Assembly: GCA_045643125.1 (NCBI GenBank)
Contig: JAZUKE010000078.1
Coordinates: 1 to 6,085 of the forward strand
Source: UBA1206 sp045643125
Lineage (GTDB): Bacteria; Bacillota; Clostridia; Oscillospirales; CAG-382
Direction of reading: 5' to 3'
Length of the DNA: 6,085 nucleotides
Shown here piece by piece: positions 1-4,705 of the stretch (its first letter is position 1; every line of letters begins with the position of its first letter). The position numbers were made by a program, and so were the translations under genes. The notes beneath the pieces were generated by a model. That model made no database searches, was not told where the DNA came from, and saw only the letters and a program-made list of their open reading frames with translations.

Positions 1-98
1 AGTTGTTATGGAAGATATCTCATATCACATGAACTGGTCAGCGAATAATCAAATATGGAAATAATCAAGTGAATGACATTATCAGAAAAGATAGCAAA
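1..98. other. Left-edge non-coding stretch
   Basis: No gene that I can support lies here. The reading frames that cross it are antisense or shifted-frame shadows of the guaA gene to the right. The only structure I notice is ATATCTCA (15-22) followed directly by TATCACA (23-29). These resemble half-sites of the inverted repeats between the TM2 and XRE genes near 3069-3111. The stretch may be the space between guaA and a neighbour outside the window. Confidence 0.5.
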
Positions 99-138
99 AC
101 GCCCCGGAACTGCCGAAAAGCGGGCAATTCCGGGGCGT
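99..138 (-). terminator. Rho-independent terminator of the GMP synthase gene
   Basis: Read on the minus strand, a 16-bp stem formed by 123-138 and 99-114 encloses an 8-nt loop (115-122). The stem is GC-rich and fully paired apart from one G-U wobble, and a short T run (GTTTTG) follows. It begins about 28 nt after the guaA stop codon, which is the expected place for an intrinsic terminator. The T run is only four bases long, so readthrough is possible. Confidence 0.85.
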
Positions 139-165
139 CTACATTTACTAATAAGCCGGTTGCCA

Positions 166-1146
166 TCATTCCCACTCGATCGTTGCGCAGGGTTTCGGCG
201 AGAGGTCATAAAGGACGCGGTTGACGCCTTTGACTTCGGCGAGAATGCGGGAAGTGATATGGTTGAGCAGCTCGTAGGGGATCGGCTCGATCGAAGCGGC
301 GGTAGCGTCAACGGAGTTGACGGCGCGGATGATGACGGGCCATTCGTAGGAACGCTTGCCTTCCTTGATACCGGTGGAGCGGTAGTCGGGAACGACGGTG
401 AAGTACTGCCAGACCTTGCCTTCAAGACCGTTTGCGGCGAATTCTTCACGCAGTATCGCGTCGGATTCGCGGACTGCTTCAAGTCTGTCGCGGGTGATCG
501 CGCCGGTGCAGCGGACGCCGAGTCCGGGACCGGGGAACGGCTGACGGTAAACCATATTGTCGGGAAGACCGAGCGCCTTGCCGACCATACGCACTTCGTC
601 CTTGTAAAGGAGTTTGATCGGCTCAACGAGTTCAAAATCGAGTTCTTTGGGAAGACCGCCGACGTTGTGATGCGCTTTTACGCCGTTGCTTTCGAGGATA
701 TCGGGATAGATGGTGCCCTGGGCAAGGAACTTGATACCGTCCTGCTTTGCGGCTTCTTCTGCGAAGACTTCTATGAATTCTTTGCCGATGATCTTACGTT
801 TTTCTTCGGGATCGTCAACGCCTGCGAGTTTATCGAGGAAGCGGTCAACAGCGTCAACATAAACGAGGTTTGCGTTGAGCTGCTTTCTGAAAACGTCGAT
901 GACCTGTTCCGGTTCGCCTTTTCTGAGAAGACCGTGGTTGACGTGTACGCAGACGAGCTGTTTGCCGACTGCTTTGACGAGGAGTGCGGCAACGACGGAT
1001 GAATCGACACCGCCGGAGAGAGCGAGGAGAACTTTTTTGTCGCCGATCTGGGCACGAAGCTCACAAAGCTGTTCGTTTATGAATTCTTCGGCAAGGGCGG
1101 GAGTATTGATGCGTTTCATTGTTTCGGGACGTGTATTGCCTGACAT
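166..1146 (-). CDS. guaA: GMP synthase, ATP-pyrophosphatase subunit (no glutaminase domain)
   Basis: This 326-residue protein matches the C-terminal two thirds of GuaA, the cytoplasmic enzyme that aminates XMP to GMP using ATP in purine synthesis. Visible motifs are the PP-loop SGGVDSS (44-50), DDPEEKRKIIG (111-121), AQGTIYPDI (142-150), HHNVGGLPKELDFELVEP (159-176), RQPFPGPGLG (201-210) and the family C-terminus KPCATIEWE (318-326), which closes the dimerisation domain. Usual bacterial GuaA has about 510-525 residues with a class I glutamine amidotransferase at the N-terminus. That domain is absent here, and no amidotransferase is encoded between this start and the divergent gene. A split arrangement is known in archaea. 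The enzyme may pair with a GATase encoded elsewhere or use free ammonia (inference). Met1 is chosen because AAGGAGAG lies 7 nt upstream; Met10 has no comparable site. The gene appears to be transcribed alone, with its own promoter and terminator. Confidence 0.93.
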   Translation of the reverse strand: MSGNTRPETMKRINTPALAEEFINEQLCELRAQIGDKKVLLALSGGVDSSVVAALLVKAVGKQLVCVHVNHGLLRKGEPEQVIDVFRKQLNANLVYVDAVDRFLDKLAGVDDPEEKRKIIGKEFIEVFAEEAAKQDGIKFLAQGTIYPDILESNGVKAHHNVGGLPKELDFELVEPIKLLYKDEVRMVGKALGLPDNMVYRQPFPGPGLGVRCTGAITRDRLEAVRESDAILREEFAANGLEGKVWQYFTVVPDYRSTGIKEGKRSYEWPVIIRAVNSVDATAASIEPIPYELLNHITSRILAEVKGVNRVLYDLSPKPCATIEWE

Positions 1147-1153
1147 TTGATAA

Positions 1154-1161
1154 CTCTCCTT
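1154..1161 (-). promoter_or_regulatory. Ribosome binding site of guaA
   Basis: The minus strand reads AAGGAGAG, ending 7 nt before the ATG at 1146. This strong Shine-Dalgarno match fixes the start at Met1, so the protein really does begin just before the PP-loop domain. It also argues that the missing glutaminase half is not simply an upstream in-frame extension of this gene. Confidence 0.85.
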
Positions 1162-1184
1162 TTTATTCTTTTTATATTGTACTT

Positions 1185-1213
1185 ATAATATCACACACTT
1201 TCCTTATCGTCAA
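1185..1213 (-). promoter_or_regulatory. Promoter of guaA
   Basis: On the minus strand TTGACG (1208-1213) and TATTAT (1185-1190) are 17 nt apart, and a TG one base before the -10 makes it an extended -10. Transcription should start near 1178, giving a leader of about 30 nt. That is too short for a purine riboswitch, and none is visible. The -10 is embedded in TGTGATATTAT, which also forms the -10 of the divergent fusion gene and of the TM2 gene. Confidence 0.75.
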
Positions 1214-1282
1214 TATGAATTTATCCGAAATTCCATTTGCAAGTGATATTTTTTTTATGTAAACTATATCACACGTTAGCCA

Positions 1283-1311
1283 TTGCAATTATGCGGTGTT
1301 TGTGATATTAT
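1283..1311 (+). promoter_or_regulatory. Probable promoter of the GrpB-PPase-Nudix gene
   Basis: TTGCAA (1283-1288) and TATTAT (1306-1311) are separated by 17 nt, with TG one base upstream of the -10. The 12-mer TGTGATATTATG at 1301-1312 recurs exactly in the TM2 gene promoter on the other strand. The predicted transcription start, about 1318, falls on the ribosome binding site, so the leader would be only about 14 nt. The -35 is imperfect. Confidence 0.55.
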
Positions 1312-1331
1312 GTTTGCGGGGTGACGACAGT

Positions 1332-2573
1332 ATGACGGGACTTGAAAAAGGCAAGGTATATCTTGCTCCTCATTCACACGAATGGGACGTTCTTGCGGCG
1401 ATAAAAACAGCAAAGCTCAGAAACATTCTCGGAGAAAATGCCGTTTCGATAGAGCATATCGGAAGCACCGCCGTGAGAAGCATAAAGGCAAAGCCCATAA
1501 TCGACATTATGGCGGCGATGAACAACATCGACGACGTAAAACGCTTTATCCCTTACCTTGAAAAAGCGGGATTTTATTATATACCGAATAACGGGACAAA
1601 AGGGCAGTATCTGTTTGGCTGCGGCAGCTTTTACGACAAAACGGGGAACGAACAGACGTGCTTCGTCCACGTCGTGAAGGCACACAGCGTCGATCACAAT
1701 AATTATGTAAACTTCCGTGACTACCTCAACGCCTTTCCGGCGACGGCGGAGAAGTACGAAAAACTGAAAGAATCGCTGGCATACGAGTTCCCGTCGGACA
1801 GGCAGTCATACACGAACGGAAAAAAGGAATTCATAAACCATATAATCCGCAAAGCGACGGTGTGGTCGTACCTCGGTAAAAAAGTTAAAATCGCAATCGA
1901 CCGCCCGATAGGGTATGTTCACGAAAAAGAGCATTACAGCCTTACTTATCCCATCAATTACGGTTACATCCCGGGCGTTCCCGGCGGTGACGTCGAAGAC
2001 CTTGACGTGTATCTTCTCGGCGTGGACGAGCCGGTCAGCGAATACGAGTGCCGCATAATCGGCATCGCGCACCGCAAAGACGACGTTGAGGACAAGCTCA
2101 TAGGCTGTCCCGACGGTATGACGTTCAACCAGGCGGAAATAGCGGAACAGATAGAATTTCAGGAGAAATATTACAAAACGAGCATAGAAGCGGTGTCACA
2201 GCTTTCGTGCGGGGCGATCGTGTACCGCGAAAGAGACGGCGAAAGGGAATACCTGCTGCTTCATCAGAAACGCTCCGGCAGATGGGGATTTCCGAAAGGG
2301 CACAAGGAAGCGCACGAGACCGACGTTCAGACCGCCGAACGCGAGATATTCGAGGAAACGGGGCTTCGCGCCGTCGTTGACACGTCTTTCTGCACGGAAA
2401 TACATTACGCGGTCAACTCCAAGTCGTCAAAGACCGTGCGTCTGTTCGCGGCGAACGCCGACGGAGAAGTGAACGTGTGCCGCGACGAGATAATCGGTTA
2501 CGAATGGGTGACGGAAAAACGGGCAAAAGAGCTTCTGCCGCCGGATACATCGGAAGCGTTTGACAGGCTATAA
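1332..2573 (+). CDS. GrpB-like / pyrophosphatase-like / Nudix triple-domain protein
   Basis: A continuous frame encodes 413 residues with three recognisable parts. Residues about 8-174 are a GrpB/UPF0157 domain of the nucleotidyltransferase superfamily, with EHIGSTAV (41-48), KPIIDI (54-59) and CFVHVVKAHS (110-119); the usual proline after GSTAV is Arg49. Residues about 180-285 resemble a shortened family I inorganic pyrophosphatase, with YPINYGYIPG (206-215), an acidic D220-E222-D225 cluster before VYLLG, and EDK (253-255). Residues about 290-413 are a Nudix hydrolase with a complete box G323-x5-E329-x7-R337-E338-I-F-E341-E342-x-G344-L345 and WGFPKGH (318-324), as in Ap4A hydrolase-like members. 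No signal peptide or membrane segment is seen, so it is probably cytoplasmic. I prefer ATG 1332, preceded by GGGGTG 8 nt upstream. A GTG at 1296 would add 12 residues but lies upstream of the predicted transcription start. The substrate is unknown. A housekeeping or nucleotidyl-transfer role that consumes the released pyrophosphate is my inference. Confidence 0.88.
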   Translation: MTGLEKGKVYLAPHSHEWDVLAAIKTAKLRNILGENAVSIEHIGSTAVRSIKAKPIIDIMAAMNNIDDVKRFIPYLEKAGFYYIPNNGTKGQYLFGCGSFYDKTGNEQTCFVHVVKAHSVDHNNYVNFRDYLNAFPATAEKYEKLKESLAYEFPSDRQSYTNGKKEFINHIIRKATVWSYLGKKVKIAIDRPIGYVHEKEHYSLTYPINYGYIPGVPGGDVEDLDVYLLGVDEPVSEYECRIIGIAHRKDDVEDKLIGCPDGMTFNQAEIAEQIEFQEKYYKTSIEAVSQLSCGAIVYRERDGEREYLLLHQKRSGRWGFPKGHKEAHETDVQTAEREIFEETGLRAVVDTSFCTEIHYAVNSKSSKTVRLFAANADGEVNVCRDEIIGYEWVTEKRAKELLPPDTSEAFDRL

Positions 2574-2601
2574 GTTTTCGGTTTTCAGTTTTCAGTTTTC
2601 A
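2574..2601 (+). repeat. Four tandem GTTTTC(A/G) heptamers
   Basis: Directly after the stop codon of the fusion gene there are four consecutive 7-nt units. The first ends in G and the next three read GTTTTCA. Short tandem repeats of this kind can expand or contract by slippage. It is followed by the terminator hairpin and is not part of a coding frame that I can support. Confidence 0.8.
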
Positions 2602-2611
2602 GAAAATTGCT

Positions 2612-2659
2612 AAAAAACAGCCATATCGGAGAAAAAGGCTCCGATATGGCTGATTTTTT
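2612..2659. terminator. Bidirectional terminator between convergent genes
   Basis: A perfect 14-bp stem (2618-2631 with 2639-2652) has a 7-nt loop. It is flanked by an A run at 2612-2617 and a T run at 2654-2659, so it ends in a U tract when transcribed from either strand. It serves the fusion gene on the plus strand (stop at 2573) and the TM2 gene on the minus strand (stop at 2670). Confidence 0.92.
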
Positions 2660-2669
2660 GCAAGTGTTT

Positions 2670-3038
2670 TTAATAAACAAGATACGGATTGGGCTTGAAT
2701 AGAAGCGTGATGAAATCAATTACTACGCCGATACCGCAAATTCCCAAAGTCAGCAAATACAGAATTCCCATTCCGATTTTGCCTTCATAAAACTTGTGTG
2801 CACCCACGAAACCCAACAGCAGGCAGAGTATCAGAGCAACCCACTTGTTTTTGAGTCGTCCGCCCATCATATTGTTGTTGACATTAGTATTGGTGTTGAC
2901 ACTGCTGTTTGAGTTATTGATAACTATGTTCGGAGATTGAGCGCCTTTGATTTCTTCAACTTGTTTTCCGCATTTCGGGCATATAATAACATCGTCGTCA
3001 ATTACGGCACCGCAATGTTTACAAAATTTTGTTGCCAT
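2670..3038 (-). CDS. Zinc-ribbon TM2-domain membrane protein
   Basis: The 122-residue protein begins with a zinc ribbon made of two CxxC knuckles (C6, C9, C20, C23). An Asn/Ser/Thr-rich flexible linker follows (about 37-58), and then a TM2 domain (about 63-114) with two hydrophobic helices, roughly 66-80 and 88-113. The short loop contains GAHKFYEGKIGMG (79-91), a form of the GxHRFYxG signature of TM2 proteins. TM2 proteins of this type are common in Firmicutes, and their biochemical role is largely unknown. The ribbon is likely cytosolic (inference). AAAGGAGTG ends 5 nt before the ATG. The gene is divergent from the XRE regulator, and an inverted repeat sits in its promoter spacer, so repression by that regulator is likely. 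The coding sequence is visibly AT-richer than guaA, lysA and dapL. Confidence 0.85.
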   Translation of the reverse strand: MATKFCKHCGAVIDDDVIICPKCGKQVEEIKGAQSPNIVINNSNSSVNTNTNVNNNMMGGRLKNKWVALILCLLLGFVGAHKFYEGKIGMGILYLLTLGICGIGVVIDFITLLFKPNPYLVY

Positions 3039-3066
3039 TTTTACACTCCTTTCTTGATTTGACTAC

Positions 3067-3095
3067 ATAATATCACAAAATGTGATATTTGTCAA
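3067..3095 (-). promoter_or_regulatory. Promoter of the TM2 gene
   Basis: The minus strand carries a consensus TTGACA (3090-3095) and TATTAT (3067-3072), 17 nt apart, with an extended -10 TG. Transcription would start near 3060, 22 nt before the start codon. The spacer is filled by the perfect inverted repeat 3069-3089, so a protein bound there would block RNA polymerase. Confidence 0.8.
3069..3089. promoter_or_regulatory. Inverted repeat 1, putative operator in the TM2 promoter
   Basis: The arms AATATCACA (3069-3077) and TGTGATATT (3081-3089) are perfect inverted copies separated by AAA. The repeat covers the -10 and the spacer of the TM2 promoter. A dimeric HTH repressor, most simply the adjacent XRE protein, is the likely ligand (inference). 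Confidence 0.7.
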
Positions 3096-3096
3096 T

Positions 3097-3111
3097 ATCT
3101 CATTTTGAGAT
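3097..3111. promoter_or_regulatory. Inverted repeat 2, putative operator
   Basis: The arms ATCTCA (3097-3102) and TGAGAT (3106-3111) are separated by TTT. The layout is the same as inverted repeat 1, with shorter arms and one changed base in the core (CTCA for CACA). It lies between the two divergent promoters, just upstream of the XRE -10. Confidence 0.55.
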
Positions 3112-3134
3112 TTGATATAATAATTATATCAAAT
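3110..3134. promoter_or_regulatory. Inverted repeat 3, putative operator over the XRE promoter
   Basis: The 11-bp arms ATTTGATATAA (3110-3120) and TTATATCAAAT (3124-3134) are perfect inverted copies with a TAA spacer. The left arm contains most of the XRE -10 hexamer, and the right arm covers the predicted transcription start. Binding here would shut off the regulator gene itself. A small RNA hairpin is unlikely because most of the repeat lies upstream of the start of transcription. Confidence 0.6.
3113..3121 (+). promoter_or_regulatory. Extended -10 promoter of the XRE gene
   Basis: TGATATAAT gives a consensus TATAAT (3116-3121) with the extended TG. No good -35 is seen at 16-18 nt; TTGTCA at 3089-3094 is 21 nt away. 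Transcription would start near 3128, leaving a leader of about 20 nt that carries the RBS AAGGAGAG (3137-3144). Confidence 0.6.
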
Positions 3135-3148
3135 TCAAGGAGAGTTGT

Positions 3149-3367
3149 ATGCGGCTGAAAGATATTCGTGAAGATGCCGATGTTACGCAAAAAAACGTTG
3201 CGGACTATCTTCACTTACGGCAGAACACATATTCACAGTACGAAAACGGTCAGCGACAGCTTCCGCTTGAGGCGTTAAGACAACTTGCGTTGTTTTTCAA
3301 TGTTTCGACTGATTATATCCTTGAACTGACCGACATTCCTACGCCTTATCCAAGAAAAAAGAAATAA
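3149..3367 (+). CDS. XRE-family helix-turn-helix transcriptional regulator
   Basis: The 72-residue protein is almost entirely one Cro/C1-type HTH domain (about 3-58). The scaffold and turn are TQKNVADYLHL (13-23), and the likely recognition helix is RQNTYSQYENG (24-34). The domain ends in FNVSTDYILELTD (50-62), as in many stand-alone Firmicutes regulators, and a basic tail PRKKK follows. There is no second, ligand-binding domain. The ATG is preceded by AAGGAGAG at 4 nt. It is divergent from the TM2 gene, with three inverted repeats in the 110-nt gap, which suggests a dimeric repressor that controls itself and the TM2 gene (inference). What would relieve repression cannot be read from the sequence. 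Confidence 0.9.
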   Translation: MRLKDIREDADVTQKNVADYLHLRQNTYSQYENGQRQLPLEALRQLALFFNVSTDYILELTDIPTPYPRKKK

Positions 3368-3374
3368 AAATATT

Positions 3375-3418
3375 ATCCGGGAACAGTCTGTATTCACTGC
3401 TCCCGGATGTTTTGTTTT
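3375..3418. terminator. Bidirectional terminator between the XRE gene and lysA
   Basis: A 13-bp stem (3375-3387 with 3396-3408) has an 8-nt loop. Downstream on the plus strand is GTTTTGTTTT; on the minus strand the stem is followed by a T-rich run from 3374 down to about 3364. Read as plus-strand RNA it has one A-C mismatch. Read as minus-strand RNA the same position is a G-U pair, so the hairpin is better suited to ending the lysine operon. It starts 12 nt after the lysA stop. Confidence 0.88.
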
Positions 3419-3420
3419 CA

Positions 3421-4701
3421 TTATATTTCGCGTGAAGTGAGCATTTCGAAGGTTTCGCGCTTTACCGCAAGTCTGTCTTCGCCGTCTTTGATCATCACGA
3501 CGGGGATGCGGCAGTTGCGGTTATACGTCGATTCCATCGAAAAGTTATATGCGCCCGTGCCGAACACCGCGATGATATCGCCTCTTACGGGCTTTGCGAG
3601 CGGTACGTTTTCCTGTATCAGGTCACCGCTTTCGCAGCAGCGCCCCGCGACGGTGCAGACGTGGTCAGCCTTTTCATTCAGCTTGAGCGCGTTGCAGAGC
3701 GTGTATCTTGACTGATAAAGCGCGTATCTCGGGTTGTCGGTCATACCGCCGTCTATCGCAACGTAGTCGCGTATCCCCGGAATGTGCTTCGTCGAGCCGA
3801 CGGTGTAAAGCGTCGTTCCGGCGTTTGCCGTTATCGAGCGTCCCGGCTCCATAAATATCACGGGCATTTTCACGCCCTTTTCGGCGCATCTTGAACGGAT
3901 GTGATCGCAGAGGGCTTTGACGTTTGAACGTATATCCATCGTTTCTTCGTCTTCGGCATAAGCGACGCCGAAACCGCCGCCCACGTTGAGTATCTTACAT
4001 TCAACACCGCAGGACGCGATGAAGTCAACGGCAACATCGGCTGCCTTGAAGAAAGGTTCAAGCTCGAATATCTGTGAACCTATGTGATAATGCAGACCGC
4101 AGAATTCGATATTTGGCAGGGAAGATGCTTTTCTGACGGCAGCGAGAGCATCGCCCGAGAACATCGGGAACCCGAATTTTGAATCGACATTGCCCGTGGT
4201 GACTGCGGCGTGAGTGTGTGCGTCAACGCCCGGAGTGACGCGGATAAGCACCTTTTGCTTTACGTTGTATTCGGAAGCGATGCGCTGAAGTGCGTCAAGT
4301 TCCTCGAACGTGTCGGAGGTGAAATATCCCACTCCCGTGTCGAGTGCGTAGCGGATATCTTCGTTTTTCTTGCAGTTGCCGTGGAAGACGGAGTTTTTCA
4401 TATCGAATCCCACGGAATGTGCCGTGTATATCTCGCCCGGGGAAACGAGGTCGGTCCCCATTCCCGTCGAGCCGATTATGCGGTATATTTCTTTGAATGA
4501 GCAAGCTTTTGACGCAAAAAACGGCATCGAGCCTTCGGGAGCGTATTCTTTGAGTGCGGAAACGTAGGAAGAAGCGTTTTCGCGTATCATATTTTCGTCA
4601 AGTACATAAAGCGGAGTGCCGTACTTTGAAGCAAGGTAACCGCTTTCGACGCCGCCTATCGTAAGGACGCCGTTTTTGTTTCCGAGATTTTTGTAAAGCA
4701 T
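3421..4701 (-). CDS. lysA: Diaminopimelate decarboxylase
   Basis: This PLP enzyme decarboxylates meso-diaminopimelate to L-lysine, the last step of the pathway, in the cytoplasm. The 426 residues fit the usual length. The PLP-binding lysine is K65 in FFASKACS (61-68), a variant of the common YAVKAN. Other family motifs in order are GLHYHIGSQ (202-210), NVGGGFG (239-245, phosphate binding), MEPGRS (284-289), RCCESGD (354-360, with the active-site Cys/Glu contributed across the dimer) and GAYNFSM (383-389). The N-terminal alanine-racemase-like barrel and the C-terminal beta domain are both complete. The ATG starts 4 nt after the dapL stop codon, and its RBS-like AAAAAGGG overlaps the last codons of dapL, so translation is probably coupled. 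The related enzymes for arginine or carboxynorspermidine are less likely given the dap neighbours. Confidence 0.95.
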   Translation of the reverse strand: MLYKNLGNKNGVLTIGGVESGYLASKYGTPLYVLDENMIRENASSYVSALKEYAPEGSMPFFASKACSFKEIYRIIGSTGMGTDLVSPGEIYTAHSVGFDMKNSVFHGNCKKNEDIRYALDTGVGYFTSDTFEELDALQRIASEYNVKQKVLIRVTPGVDAHTHAAVTTGNVDSKFGFPMFSGDALAAVRKASSLPNIEFCGLHYHIGSQIFELEPFFKAADVAVDFIASCGVECKILNVGGGFGVAYAEDEETMDIRSNVKALCDHIRSRCAEKGVKMPVIFMEPGRSITANAGTTLYTVGSTKHIPGIRDYVAIDGGMTDNPRYALYQSRYTLCNALKLNEKADHVCTVAGRCCESGDLIQENVPLAKPVRGDIIAVFGTGAYNFSMESTYNRNCRIPVVMIKDGEDRLAVKRETFEMLTSREI

Positions 4702-4705
4702 AAAT

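Noticed and set aside
6..635. 209-codon minus-strand frame overlapping guaA
   Set aside because: It is Ser/Pro/Arg-rich, typical of a shifted-frame translation, and overlaps guaA on the same strand out of frame.
73..1002. 309-codon open frame on the plus strand opposite guaA
   Set aside because: It is antisense to a clearly conserved GMP synthase gene, has no RBS, and its protein shows no recognisable domain. It arises from the codon bias of guaA.
1296..1331. GTG start giving 12 additional residues on the fusion protein
   Set aside because: It lies upstream of the predicted transcription start, overlaps the -10 region and has no RBS. The GrpB-like region begins well after ATG 1332.
1147..1331. 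Possible purine riboswitch between guaA and the fusion gene
   Set aside because: The predicted leaders are only about 30 and 14 nt, and no purine riboswitch core (such as the conserved P1/J motifs) is visible.
2574..2601. Possible CRISPR-like array
   Set aside because: The units are 7 nt and contiguous without spacers, so this is a simple tandem repeat.
3110..3134. RNA hairpin or attenuator in the XRE leader
   Set aside because: The left arm lies upstream of the predicted transcription start, so the hairpin would not be transcribed whole. A DNA operator fits better.
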